From an uncultured Chlorobiaceae bacterium (GTDB lineage Bacteria; Bacteroidota; Chlorobiia; Chlorobiales; Chlorobiaceae), in assembly GCA_903869365.1 (NCBI GenBank), contig CAIPYV010000001.1:1-44999 (forward strand): a stretch of 44,999 nt of DNA. Reading direction: 5' to 3'. A model generated the notes under the pieces. It ran no database searches. It saw only the letters and a program-made list of their open reading frames with translations, and was not told where the DNA came from. Every line of letters begins with the position of its first letter. Positions within the stretch are counted from its first letter, which is position 1. Shown here one piece after another: positions 8,514 through 17,414 of the stretch. The translations under genes were made by a program, and so were the position numbers.

Positions 8514-10595
8514 ATGCAAGCCGTCCAACCGGATCAATTGCGAAACATTGTCATTACAGGTCATGCCGGGAGTGGCAAGACCATGCTCACAGAATCACTT
8601 GCCTTGACTATGGGCGTTATCAATCGCCTCGGCAGTATTGATGAAGGAAACACCATTTCCGATTACTCTGCAGATGAGATTCAAAGAAAACACAGTCTCA
8701 ACACCAGCCTTATCCATGGATTCTGGAACGACCGTAAAATAAATATCATAGATACTCCCGGCCTGCTCGACTTTCACGGGGATGTCAAATCTGCAATGCG
8801 GGTTGCCGATACGGTACTGATTACCGTAAACTCAGCATCCGGTGTAGAGGTGGGTACTGATACGATTTGGGAGTATACCAGAGAGTACTATAAACCGACG
8901 ATCTTTATTTTAACCAAACTCGATGCTGACCGCACAAACTTCAACGCAACAGTCCAGGGCCTCAGAGATCATTTCGGCAATCTTGTTACCCCAATACAGT
9001 TTCCAGCTGAGGAGGGTATAGGGCACCATACCCTTATAGATGTTCTTCTGATGAAGCAGCTTACCTTCAATCCCGACAAAACCGGAGGCATGATCATCTC
9101 CGATATTCCCGACCTTCATCTGAAACAGGCGGAAGAGTTGCACCAGCAGTTAGTTGAGGCGATAGCTGAAACTGATGAAGAACTGATGAACAAGTTCTTC
9201 GAAGTTGGAACCCTGACCGAAGATGAACTCAGGACAGGAATTAAATCCGCATTAGTCAGCAGAACCTTTTTTCCTGTTTTCTGCACCTCACCCCTTCATC
9301 TCATCGGGTCAGAACGGCTCCTGAACGCCATTGTCAACCTCTGTCCCTCTCCGATAGAACGCGGCCCGGAACATTCGATCTGTACCGTCGATGAAACCAA
9401 AACCCTTCTTCAGCCAGACCCTGAAGGCCCGACAGTGACATTTATTTTCAAAACAATGTCAGAACCGCGAGTCGGAGAAATTTCCTATCTCAGAGTCTAC
9501 TCCGGCCATCTGGAAACAGGTCATGAGCTGATCGATGTCCAGACAGGGCAACTTGAAAAACCTGGTCAGGTCTACACCATCATTGGACAGAAAAAAAATC
9601 CCGTTGAAAAACTCCTTGCTGGAGATATCGGTATGGTCGTCAAGCTCAAAGATGCACATACCAATGATACCCTTGCCGACAAAGGCACCAGTTGCAGAAT
9701 AAGCCCTATTATCTTTCCTGTTCCTATGCTTGCAACTGCCATTATTCCTGTTACCCAGGGAGACGAAGACAAAATTTCAGCAGGCCTGCACCATCTGCAT
9801 GAAGAGGATCCAAGTTTTACCATCAATCATGATGTGGAATTCAACCAGACCATTCTCAAAACTCTTGGAGAAACCCACCTTGATATCATTATCAACCGTT
9901 TACAGGCAAAGTTCAACGTAAAGGTCGATATTGCACCAATTAAAATTCCATATCGCGAAACCATTCGCGTGGCATCTTCCGCACAGGGAAAGTATAAAAA
10001 ACAATCTGGAGGACGTGGACAGTATGGTGATGTGTGGGTAAGGCTTGAACCAACAGCTCGAGATACCGGATTTGTCTTCGCAAGCGAGGTTGTCGGTGGC
10101 GTTGTCCCGACCCGCTATCTTCCTGCTGTTGAAAAAGGACTTCGTGAAGCGATAGAAAAAGGTGTTCTTGCCGGATATCCCGTAGTCGATCTCAAAGCCG
10201 TTGCTTATGACGGCTCTTTCCATCCTGTCGACAGTTCTGAATACGCTTTTAAAATTGCGGCAAGCATGGCCTTTAAAAATGCTTTCGACAAATCCAGACC
10301 GTTTCTGCTCGAACCGATTTACGCTTTGACTGTCTTTGCGCCTGAACAGTATACAGGTGAAATCGTGGGCGACATTTCCAGCAGACGGGGAAAAATACTT
10401 GGTATGGACTCTGATGTAAGATTACAGATTATCAGGGCGCTTATCCCTCAGGCTGCATTGACCGCATTCCATCATGCTCTTACGCGACTGACCCAAAGCA
10501 GGGCCCGATATTCATACAGCTTCAGCCATTACGAAGAAGCTCCACCCGATATCGCACAACAGATCATCGCGGCAAAAGATGCTAAAGAATCTTGA
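8514..10595 (+). CDS. fusA2: Elongation factor G-like GTPase (FusA2 type)
   Basis: The protein is a five-domain translational GTPase of the EF-G family. The start at 8514 is chosen because a strong ribosome-binding site (AAAGGAG, 8500-8506) lies 7 bp upstream, giving 693 residues. An in-frame upstream extension to 8343 has no such support. G motifs are GHAGSGKT (G1), DTPGLLDF (G3) and TKLD (G4). The switch I region reads RKHSLNTSL and departs from the canonical ERGITI. The later domains (GGRGQYGDVWVRLEP and SSRRGKILGMDS) are well kept. It resembles the divergent EF-G paralogues found in many bacteria, probably an accessory factor and not the main translocase. That role is inferred. Confidence 0.88.
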   Translation: MQAVQPDQLRNIVITGHAGSGKTMLTESLALTMGVINRLGSIDEGNTISDYSADEIQRKHSLNTSLIHGFWNDRKINIIDTPGLLDFHGDVKSAMRVADTVLITVNSASGVEVGTDTIWEYTREYYKPTIFILTKLDADRTNFNATVQGLRDHFGNLVTPIQFPAEEGIGHHTLIDVLLMKQLTFNPDKTGGMIISDIPDLHLKQAEELHQQLVEAIAETDEELMNKFFEVGTLTEDELRTGIKSALVSRTFFPVFCTSPLHLIGSERLLNAIVNLCPSPIERGPEHSICTVDETKTLLQPDPEGPTVTFIFKTMSEPRVGEISYLRVYSGHLETGHELIDVQTGQLEKPGQVYTIIGQKKNPVEKLLAGDIGMVVKLKDAHTNDTLADKGTSCRISPIIFPVPMLATAIIPVTQGDEDKISAGLHHLHEEDPSFTINHDVEFNQTILKTLGETHLDIIINRLQAKFNVKVDIAPIKIPYRETIRVASSAQGKYKKQSGGRGQYGDVWVRLEPTARDTGFVFASEVVGGVVPTRYLPAVEKGLREAIEKGVLAGYPVVDLKAVAYDGSFHPVDSSEYAFKIAASMAFKNAFDKSRPFLLEPIYALTVFAPEQYTGEIVGDISSRRGKILGMDSDVRLQIIRALIPQAALTAFHHALTRLTQSRARYSYSFSHYEEAPPDIAQQIIAAKDAKES

Positions 10596-10608
10596 CATGG
10601 TGTCCAGC

Positions 10609-10641
10609 AAAGCCCCGAAAATTTCGGGGCTTTGTTTGTTA
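10609..10641 (+). terminator. Intrinsic terminator of the EF-G-like gene
   Basis: AAAGCCCCGAAA (10609-10620) pairs with TTTCGGGGCTTT (10622-10633), a GC-rich stem. It is followed on the plus strand by GTTTGTT. It lies between the convergent EF-G-like and glycosyltransferase genes. Confidence 0.8.
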
Positions 10642-11427
10642 CAAAAAACCGAACACCGACTTGATTTTAAGCCACCATACTATCCATATTGCTTCACGTA
10701 TATTTTTTCTGGTCATTTTTGATTTTCCTACTGATCGGTCGACAAATACAATAGGGATTTCTTTAATGGAAAACCCTTTCTTCCACACTCTGAAATTCAT
10801 CTCAATCTGAAATGAATACCCCTGCGAGTTGACAGTGTCAAGATCAAGAGCACGCAGTACGTCGATACTGAAACATTTAAACCCACTGGTAGGATCATCA
10901 ACAGGCAACCCGGTTATGAACTGCGTATAAATACTGGCCATTTTTGAAAGAATTAACCTGCCAAGCGGCCAGTTGACAACATTCACCGTATTGTTCATAT
11001 ACCGTGACCCGATAACCAGATCAGCTCCCTTCATGGCATCAAGAAAGCGTTTTACTTCCGCAGGATCATGCGAAAAATCTGCATCCATCTCTATAATATA
11101 TCGATACCCCTTTTCCATGGCAAAGTGGAAACCGATAATATATGCTGTACCAAGTCCAAGTTTTCGTTCTCGCTTAATACTATGAAGACCTCTCATCACG
11201 GTCTGCATTGAATGAACAATATCTATGGTGCCATCGGGGGAGTTATCATCAATAACAAGAATATCAACAGATGAGGGATAGAGTTCAGCAAGGTCATTCA
11301 GCAACCTTGCAATATTTTCAGCCTCGTTGAAAGTAGGTATGATAATAAGTGCAAAAGCTTCAGACCCTGTAGCTTCACAAAGCCTGAATTCTTGATTTTT
11401 CGATGTAGCGTTGTTTTGCTCCAGCAT
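10639..11427 (-). CDS. Polyprenol/dolichyl-phosphate mannosyltransferase-like glycosyltransferase (GT2)
   Basis: This 262-residue family 2 glycosyltransferase resembles dolichyl-phosphate beta-mannosyltransferase (DPM1/Ppm1). It would move a sugar, usually mannose, from a nucleotide sugar to a polyprenyl phosphate. Visible motifs are IIPTFNEAENI, VIDDNSPDGT (nucleotide binding), EMDADFSHDP (the DxD metal site) and GSRYMNN, followed by DPTSGFKCF and a C-terminal EIPIVFVDRSVGKSKM. There is no C-terminal membrane domain, so it is the soluble or peripheral form. It is probably monocistronic, since the pscB terminator lies just upstream on the same strand. The exact sugar is not decidable from sequence. 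Confidence 0.87.
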   Translation of the reverse strand: MLEQNNATSKNQEFRLCEATGSEAFALIIIPTFNEAENIARLLNDLAELYPSSVDILVIDDNSPDGTIDIVHSMQTVMRGLHSIKRERKLGLGTAYIIGFHFAMEKGYRYIIEMDADFSHDPAEVKRFLDAMKGADLVIGSRYMNNTVNVVNWPLGRLILSKMASIYTQFITGLPVDDPTSGFKCFSIDVLRALDLDTVNSQGYSFQIEMNFRVWKKGFSIKEIPIVFVDRSVGKSKMTRKNIREAIWIVWWLKIKSVFGFL

Positions 11428-11444
11428 GACAGATAACGATCTTC

Positions 11445-11481
11445 AAAAAAAAAGCATTGCTTCATTCAGAAGCAATGCTTT
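11445..11481 (-). terminator. Intrinsic terminator of the pscA-pscB operon
   Basis: AAAGCATTGCTTC (11451-11463) and GAAGCAATGCTTT (11469-11481) form a perfect 13-bp stem with a 5-nt loop. On the minus strand it ends in an uninterrupted run of nine T residues, 42 bp after the pscB stop codon. Together these make a textbook Rho-independent terminator. Confidence 0.9.
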
Positions 11482-11522
11482 AAAAAAAACTAATGACAGC
11501 GACATGGCAAAGCCTGCTTGTC

Positions 11523-12218
11523 CTATCTCGCTTCCCTGTGGAATCTGTGCAAAAACCTGAGGTCAAAATCAAGTCTTTCAGGTGGCGTAAAAGTAAAATC
11601 AAGCACTTCACCATTAGGAAGCACTTCTATTAATGCTCCTGATGGACACTCGTCAGTAGAAAAACAGGCTGAACACGAAATACAGGCATCCTGATCAATA
11701 TAACACCTGAACCCACCTTCCTGAACATCTCCATAGAACTTGTATCCAATAGCATTGACTTTCGGCGGACACTTGTCAAGACACAGACCACATCCCACAC
11801 AAAGGTTTTCTATAATAAAATAGTGGGACTTTGCTCTTGGTTCTGCCTTTTTCACTACAGGCTGAGCCCCTGTTGCAGGTGCAGCTGCTGAACCCTTTGC
11901 TGCCGGGGCACCCTTGGCAACAGGAGCTCCCTTGGCGGAAGGTGCTGCCGGCTTTGCGCCTGGTACCGCTTTAGCGGCAGGAGCCGGTTTCGGAGCCACC
12001 TTTTTTACTGGAAGGGCAGATTCCTGACGTACACCGCTTCTCCCGAGATTTGTATTCAGTGGTGCAAGTCGAGGTTTTCCCGTTTGTTGCTGTGGAGCCT
12101 CTTTTGGTTTTGCCTGTCCCAGCTTTGCTGCCGGAGCTACCGCTTTTGGCGCGGCAGGCGGAGTCTTAGCGGCAGGTGGTGGTGGCACTCTATCTGGCTT
12201 TTGTACAGGATCGGCCAT
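11523..12218 (-). CDS. pscB: Photosystem P840 reaction centre iron-sulfur protein PscB
   Basis: PscB carries the terminal F_A/F_B clusters of the green sulfur bacterial reaction centre and passes electrons to ferredoxin on the cytoplasmic side. The 231-residue protein has two parts. Residues 1 to about 130 are almost entirely Ala, Pro, Lys and Gly and are probably disordered. Residues 131-231 form a bacterial-type ferredoxin with two 4Fe-4S motifs, Cys140/143/146/150 and Cys179/182/185/191. A very strong ribosome-binding site (GAGGAGGG) precedes the start. It follows pscA after 92 bp holding a stable hairpin. This gene is diagnostic for Chlorobiaceae. Confidence 0.97.
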   Translation of the reverse strand: MADPVQKPDRVPPPPAAKTPPAAPKAVAPAAKLGQAKPKEAPQQQTGKPRLAPLNTNLGRSGVRQESALPVKKVAPKPAPAAKAVPGAKPAAPSAKGAPVAKGAPAAKGSAAAPATGAQPVVKKAEPRAKSHYFIIENLCVGCGLCLDKCPPKVNAIGYKFYGDVQEGGFRCYIDQDACISCSACFSTDECPSGALIEVLPNGEVLDFTFTPPERLDFDLRFLHRFHREAR

Positions 12219-12269
12219 AAAAACCCTCCTCTTTAATTACGTGGTAAACTTTAGTAGCAAAACATCATG

Positions 12270-12301
12270 TTCACGAAGGAGCCTCAAAACTCCTTCGTGA
12301 A
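12270..12301 (-). promoter_or_regulatory. Stable intercistronic hairpin between pscA and pscB
   Basis: TTCACGAAGGAG (12270-12281) and CTCCTTCGTGAA (12290-12301) form a perfect 12-bp stem with an 8-nt loop, 9 bp after the pscA stop codon. On the minus strand it is followed by ACATGATG and has no T tract, so it is unlikely to be a simple terminator. A role as a 3' stability element for pscA mRNA, a processing site, or a partial attenuator of pscB is inferred from its position. Confidence 0.7.
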
Positions 12302-12310
12302 TGATCGGTA

Positions 12311-14506
12311 TTAAGCAATCAGCTTCAGCAGATAATCGACAACCTGAGTCAACATGACCTGCCCTGATATGGATGCATCACCTACAGTAGGCTTAAGCGG
12401 CACATCAGTCTGATAGAATCCGTTGGCCAGGAAGAGGAATACGAGCATAAATGTTCCGCCGAAGTAAAGGAACGTACCAGCCATTTTTGAATCTGAAATG
12501 GTCAATACAGGGAACCTGAACGCAACATCTCTATTGAGGAACTTCTTTCCAAACCAACGAACCGTTCTGGTCTGGATGTCAGCACCCTCAAGACGTGAAC
12601 CGCGATCTTCAAACCATACAGCGAAGCTGATAAACCATATCAAATGGCCAAGCATAAGAATGGTCGAAAGGTGTGAACTCGAGAAAATGGTCACCGTTTC
12701 AGTCCAGAAATAATAGAAGATACCGGCTGAATAATGATGATGAAGGCCTGCAACGGAATCCCATGCCTTTGCATCAGCAGCAGGAACACCATACATCATC
12801 GAAGCAATCCATGCACCATCGATATACCAGCAAACTGCGGAAAGACCCTTGACTCCCCAGAGCATTGCAAACCAGAGCTGATCCTGAATGGATACACCGC
12901 ACGTTCCACCGTATACCGGACCAAGACATGGGAAGGAGTAGGAGTTCTTCTTGAGACCAAGATCATCCCACAGAGGAGAGGTATGTGCAAAGAAAGCAAT
13001 ACGCACAAGAGCAATAAGAGAGAACAGCGAACCGGCAGTAATAACATGAGCCATTACCCAGTCATTGATACTTGGATCGGTAAACATCCACTGAAAAACC
13101 GGAAGAGGTTTCAGCCAGTAGAAGGACATCATGATATTCGTGCCGAAAATATTCAGCTCGCAGATTGTATTCCAGACAATCACAGCATAAACCGAAAGCA
13201 TCGTGGCAAAACAGAGCGCCATTACTGTACCAAGAATCTTGACCTGAACTTCCTGATCACGTCCTTTAGTAATCCAGATAGACTTGATCTGATTGTAGAT
13301 ACCGTTAAGCTGAATTTTAAGGAGATACTGACCGCCATGATAAACTCCGGCGAAAACATAGAGAACGCCGCAGATGATATGGTTGAAAGTAATCAGGTTA
13401 ATAACAACCCTTGACATACCGAAAGATGCTCCGTTCTTGGGAAGAATTGCAAAAGGTGCAAAATCAGCAAACTCTTTTGAGCCGGAGATAATCTTACCGC
13501 CTTCCTCAACGAAATTATAGCTCACCCTGTTGAACGGCTCACCATAAAGATAAAAGACAAGGTTGTCCAGTTCCTTGTAATAAGCGGCAAATGAAGGCTG
13601 CTGGAAAGCAACAAAAGCAATAACACCAAGAGCAATATTAATATAGCCTATTGCTGTAAGGTGAACTGAAAACGCCGCTTTCATATCATCATTCAGATGG
13701 ATGGCTGCATTCGGAGGGTTGTTCCACCAGTAGATGCCAAGAGCAAAAAAGATGATAAAAAACACAAAGGACATAAAGGTCTCTGAATTGATGGTCTGGA
13801 AATCAGGAATCGGTTCAAACCCGAGCACCAACCACATCAGCAAACCCCATCCAAGGAAAAGCAACGACATATAAATAGTGTGAGGTCCAAGTGCATCCTT
13901 GTAGGTTTTGGCACTTGTTCCACTGAATACTATATCACCAAATTTTCCAAGGAACCTGAAATCACGGAAATTACCAGCCCGACCGGTAAAAGGATTCGTG
14001 AGATTGTGTGTCCAGTGACGCCATCCACCGAAAAGAAGGATGGAACCCGAAAGGAAGTGAAATAACGCCCAGCCGATAAGTTTCGAGGCTGCAAACTCAA
14101 GATCCTCTGTTTTTGTACTGTAAGTATCAATACCAAGAGAAACCATTCTTGGTTTGATCGTCAGATAGAACCAGTTGTCATGGAAACCTGGTGCGCCCCA
14201 AGGAAAAACCTGAACCCCTGAGATGTAGTAGATTGCCATAAGGAAGCCCAACACTCCAAGCAACGCAAGATGACCGCCGACGACCTGCTCGTCATCAATC
14301 TTCTCGGTATCAAAAATCTGATACCACTTGGTTGTGCGTGTTTCTGTTCGCTGGAACAGAAATCTCCTCATTTTAGATGCATCCTGCTCCTTGATAACCG
14401 ATGGCGCACCCGCTGCACCATTCACCTTCGGAGAAGGAGCGTTCCCCTTGGGAGGTGGGACAGTGCCCTTTGGCTTGACTCCTGCCGGATTCACTTGTTC
14501 AGCCAT
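12311..14506 (-). CDS. pscA: Photosystem P840 reaction centre core protein PscA
   Basis: PscA forms the homodimeric core of the type I reaction centre of green sulfur bacteria and holds P840, the primary acceptors and the F_X cluster shared between two copies. The protein has 731 residues with a Pro/Lys/Gly-rich cytoplasmic N-terminus (about residues 1-40), then about eleven hydrophobic spans. The F_X motif FPCLGPVYGGTCG supplies Cys527 and Cys536, matching the CxGPxxGGTC signature of type I centres. A strong ribosome-binding site (AAAGGAG) precedes the ATG. It is first in the operon with pscB. The gene is complete. Confidence 0.98.
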   Translation of the reverse strand: MAEQVNPAGVKPKGTVPPPKGNAPSPKVNGAAGAPSVIKEQDASKMRRFLFQRTETRTTKWYQIFDTEKIDDEQVVGGHLALLGVLGFLMAIYYISGVQVFPWGAPGFHDNWFYLTIKPRMVSLGIDTYSTKTEDLEFAASKLIGWALFHFLSGSILLFGGWRHWTHNLTNPFTGRAGNFRDFRFLGKFGDIVFSGTSAKTYKDALGPHTIYMSLLFLGWGLLMWLVLGFEPIPDFQTINSETFMSFVFFIIFFALGIYWWNNPPNAAIHLNDDMKAAFSVHLTAIGYINIALGVIAFVAFQQPSFAAYYKELDNLVFYLYGEPFNRVSYNFVEEGGKIISGSKEFADFAPFAILPKNGASFGMSRVVINLITFNHIICGVLYVFAGVYHGGQYLLKIQLNGIYNQIKSIWITKGRDQEVQVKILGTVMALCFATMLSVYAVIVWNTICELNIFGTNIMMSFYWLKPLPVFQWMFTDPSINDWVMAHVITAGSLFSLIALVRIAFFAHTSPLWDDLGLKKNSYSFPCLGPVYGGTCGVSIQDQLWFAMLWGVKGLSAVCWYIDGAWIASMMYGVPAADAKAWDSVAGLHHHYSAGIFYYFWTETVTIFSSSHLSTILMLGHLIWFISFAVWFEDRGSRLEGADIQTRTVRWFGKKFLNRDVAFRFPVLTISDSKMAGTFLYFGGTFMLVFLFLANGFYQTDVPLKPTVGDASISGQVMLTQVVDYLLKLIA

Positions 14507-14901
14507 TGTATTCTCTCCTTTGTTTGGACCTATTTCATGTTAAAGAAACCAAAAAGAAAACCGTTGCGTTAGAACATCTCATACAGTCAGGTTGCAGACT
14601 GTGGGCAAAAACACTTCCCAAAACCTTCTCCTTTTTATCTGTCTTGTAACGCAATGCACTATGATTACTTTCAAAATCTATGGAAAAAAACCTTAAAAGT
14701 GAGTTTAAGAACGGCAATTACCCAACCAAATCAACAGATATACCAGTGAGTAAAATAAGAAAATTTATTTAATAATAAATAGTTTTACAGCCGCATTAAT
14801 TCCCTATTGTTTTATTATACAGCATGAAAGCTCTTGCTTCAAGCGTTTTTGTCCGCTGTCGGCAAACAACAAACTTCACAATCAAGAATTTTTAACCAAG
14901 T
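14507..14901. promoter_or_regulatory. Divergent upstream region of pscA and dapF
   Basis: This 395-bp AT-rich region separates two divergently transcribed genes and must hold the pscA promoter. I cannot pick a -35/-10 pair with confidence on either strand. A small AT-rich inverted repeat (ATTTATT at 14763-14769, AATAAAT at 14774-14780) is present. The only strong signal is the pscA ribosome-binding site next to the start codon. No gene was recognised. Confidence 0.4.
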
Positions 14902-15702
14902 ATGGAGATCACGTTCAGCAAACTGTCTGGTGCAGGCAATGACTTTATTGTTATCGACAACAGAAACCTTTCCGTAAAATTTACCTCGGAACAGATCAAT
15001 ACCTTATGCACAAGAAGAACTGGAATCGGTGCTGATGGTCTTATTCTCATAGAACCATCCTCTGCACATGCTTTCAGTATGAAATACTACAACGCCGATG
15101 GCTTTCTTGGGTCAATGTGCGGAAACGGCGGAAGATGCGCCGCCTATTTTGCCTATACCATAGGAATTCCCGCCTCATCCGTCAACGGCTATGTTTTTGA
15201 AGCCAACAGCAACCGTTATGACGCATGGATTACAGGAGCCGAAACCGTCAGACTCCGGATGCTTGCTCCTACTGAGTTCATCAACAATAGAGAAATCGAG
15301 GGGCTGATCTGCCACGCTGTCAATACTGGCTCTCCACATGTCATTATTTTTACTTCAGACCTGCAGAACGCCAGTGTTACCGGAACCGGACGCACCATAA
15401 GGCACCGAACCGATATTTTTCCTGAAGGAACCAACGTCAACTTTATCGAGATCACTGCGCCAGACTCACTTTCGATCCGTACATTTGAGCGAGGTGTTGA
15501 AGATGAAACCCTGGCCTGCGGCACCGGATCAGTTGCAGCCGCCTTGATGAGCCATCGCCTTGGCAAAACTTCATGCACAACGCTTCATGTCTCAGTGAAA
15601 AGTGGAGATATCCTCGATGTTCAGTTCAATGAAGCAATGGATGAGGTATTCCTTACCGGACCTGCAAAAATCGTCTATAAGGGCAGTTTTACCATTGAAT
15701 AA
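14902..15702 (+). CDS. dapF: Diaminopimelate epimerase
   Basis: DapF converts LL-diaminopimelate to the meso form, the last step before lysine and the peptidoglycan cross-link residue. It is a cofactor-independent two-base epimerase. The two catalytic cysteines are present, Cys73 in SMCGNGGRC and Cys206 in LACGTGS. The N-terminus [16 protein letters not shown] is typical. Length is 266 residues, near the family norm. It lies 35 bp before gdhA on the same strand and the two may be co-transcribed. Confidence 0.96.
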   Translation: MEITFSKLSGAGNDFIVIDNRNLSVKFTSEQINTLCTRRTGIGADGLILIEPSSAHAFSMKYYNADGFLGSMCGNGGRCAAYFAYTIGIPASSVNGYVFEANSNRYDAWITGAETVRLRMLAPTEFINNREIEGLICHAVNTGSPHVIIFTSDLQNASVTGTGRTIRHRTDIFPEGTNVNFIEITAPDSLSIRTFERGVEDETLACGTGSVAAALMSHRLGKTSCTTLHVSVKSGDILDVQFNEAMDEVFLTGPAKIVYKGSFTIE

Positions 15703-15737
15703 AAAAAGGCCTCTCCGCACCCTCGAAAACTATTCTT

Positions 15738-17000
15738 ATGACACAGAGCCCCCAATCAGCACAAATTTCTTACAACACCTCGCTGAAGCAGCTTGAAAAC
15801 GCAGCCGACATCATTAAGCTTGATCCTGCTGCTTATGAACTTCTCCGCCACCCTTTACGGGAACTCCATGTCACCATGCCTGTAAAAATGGATAACGGAA
15901 GTACAAAAATCTTTCATGGGTTCCGTGTACAGCATAATGATGCGAGAGGACCGAACAAGGGAGGTATCCGCTTTCACCCTGACGAAACCATCGATACCGT
16001 CCGAGCATTGGCTTCATGGATGACCTGGAAAACCTCCGTGATGGATATCCCGCTTGGAGGCGGCAAGGGTGGAGTTATCTGCAATCCGAAAAACATGTCC
16101 CTCGGCGAACTTGAACGGTTATCGCGCGCCTATATTCGCCAGCTCGGAAACTTTATCGGTCCTCAAAAGGACATACCCGCCCCTGATGTGTATACAACGC
16201 CCCAAATCATGGCCTGGATAGCTGATGAATACTCCATCATGCATGGCCATAATCAGTTTGGAGTCATCACCGGAAAACCGCTCGCACTTGGCGGCTCTGC
16301 CGGTAGAGGTGATGCAACCGCAAGAGGGGGAATCTATTGTGTGCGGGAAGCCGCAGAAACGATTGACTTGAACCTTGCTGGAGCAAGAGCAGCAATACAG
16401 GGCTACGGCAATGCTGGCTCCTACGCCCACAAACTTGCCGTTGAACTTCTCGGTATGAAGGTAATTGCAGTCTCAGATTCATCCGGAAGTATTTATAACC
16501 CGGATGGATTTCTTTATGAAGCGCTCATGGCGCATAAAAAGAAAAGTGGTTCAGTAACCGGTTTTCCTGAAGCAGCCGCCATTTCAGACAAAGAACTTCT
16601 TGAACTTGATGTGGCAGTTCTTTTTCCTGCTGCGCTTGATTCGGTTATAACAAAAACAAATGCGCCCGATATCAGAGCAAAAATCATTGCAGAACTTGCC
16701 AACGGACCAACCACCCCGGAAGCCGACACCATACTTTATAAGAAAGGCGTTTATATCATTCCCGACCTCCTCTGCAATGCAGGAGGCGTCACCGTCTCAT
16801 ATTTTGAAATGGTGCAGAACGCCTACGGATACTATTGGGAAGAAAAAGAGGTTCAGCAGCGTCTCGAAAAAAAAATGAAAACAGCTTTCCTTGCGGTACA
16901 GCAAAAAAGCAAAGCTTACAACGTCAATAACCGTCTGGCCGCTTACATTGTAGCCGTTGAACGAGTGGCTGAAGCAATGAAGCTGAGAGGGTGGTATTAG
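15738..17000 (+). CDS. gdhA: Glutamate dehydrogenase
   Basis: This 420-residue Glu/Leu/Phe/Val dehydrogenase interconverts 2-oxoglutarate plus ammonia and glutamate. 2-oxoglutarate is a direct product of the reductive TCA cycle. The substrate-binding segment [20 protein letters not shown], the catalytic lysine Lys110 in PLGGGKGG, and [11 protein letters not shown] are present. The Rossmann motif GYGNAGSYA lies near residue 223. The fold and length fit the hexameric class of about 420 residues. The coenzyme (NAD or NADP) cannot be settled by eye. The start at 15738 gives the usual N-terminal length. Confidence 0.93.
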   Translation: MTQSPQSAQISYNTSLKQLENAADIIKLDPAAYELLRHPLRELHVTMPVKMDNGSTKIFHGFRVQHNDARGPNKGGIRFHPDETIDTVRALASWMTWKTSVMDIPLGGGKGGVICNPKNMSLGELERLSRAYIRQLGNFIGPQKDIPAPDVYTTPQIMAWIADEYSIMHGHNQFGVITGKPLALGGSAGRGDATARGGIYCVREAAETIDLNLAGARAAIQGYGNAGSYAHKLAVELLGMKVIAVSDSSGSIYNPDGFLYEALMAHKKKSGSVTGFPEAAAISDKELLELDVAVLFPAALDSVITKTNAPDIRAKIIAELANGPTTPEADTILYKKGVYIIPDLLCNAGGVTVSYFEMVQNAYGYYWEEKEVQQRLEKKMKTAFLAVQQKSKAYNVNNRLAAYIVAVERVAEAMKLRGWY

Positions 17001-17178
17001 ACTGAATCAGCCGGCATATCAGAATGAGCTCTTTTTTACTACATGCAAAAGAACTTTTTAAAAGCACATTCGCTTTATTTCAACATCAAGACGAACTTAT
17101 CGTACTCAATGGATCTTTTTTTTTCTGTATCATCACTCACAATTCAGATAACTCTTAATGAAACCGGAGAATAATTTT

Positions 17179-17343
17179 ATGCAAAAATGGGTTTGTGTAC
17201 CGTGCGGCTATGTCTATGATCCTGAATTTGGAGATCTTGACAGCGGAATTGAACCAGGAACTCCCTTCGAAAGTCTTCCTGATGATTGGGTCTGTCCTGT
17301 TTGTGGAGTTGACAAAACATTATTTGAAGTCTATAACGACTAA
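17179..17343 (+). CDS. rub: Rubredoxin
   Basis: Rubredoxin is a small electron carrier with one iron held by four cysteines. The start at 17179 is chosen because GGAG (17166-17169) lies 9 bp upstream and it gives 54 residues, the usual length. An upstream ATG at 17158 would add seven residues. The ligands are Cys6 and Cys9 ([14 protein letters not shown]) and Cys39 and Cys42 ([10 protein letters not shown]). In anaerobic phototrophs rubredoxins serve oxygen detoxification or pyruvate:ferredoxin chemistry. The partner is not identifiable here. A terminator follows directly. Confidence 0.95.
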   Translation: MQKWVCVPCGYVYDPEFGDLDSGIEPGTPFESLPDDWVCPVCGVDKTLFEVYND

Positions 17344-17366
17344 CAAAGCAGATCACTTCTTACCAT

Positions 17367-17405
17367 AAACAGAAAAACGCTCCAGTTACGGGCGTTTTTC
17401 TGTTT
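17367..17405. terminator. Bidirectional terminator between rubredoxin and the membrane protein gene
   Basis: AAACAGAAAAACGC (17367-17380) and GCGTTTTTCTGTTT (17392-17405) form a perfect 14-bp stem with an 11-nt loop. A-rich and T-rich arms give a U tract in either direction, which fits its position between two convergent genes. Confidence 0.75.
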
Positions 17406-17414
17406 TATTGTACC

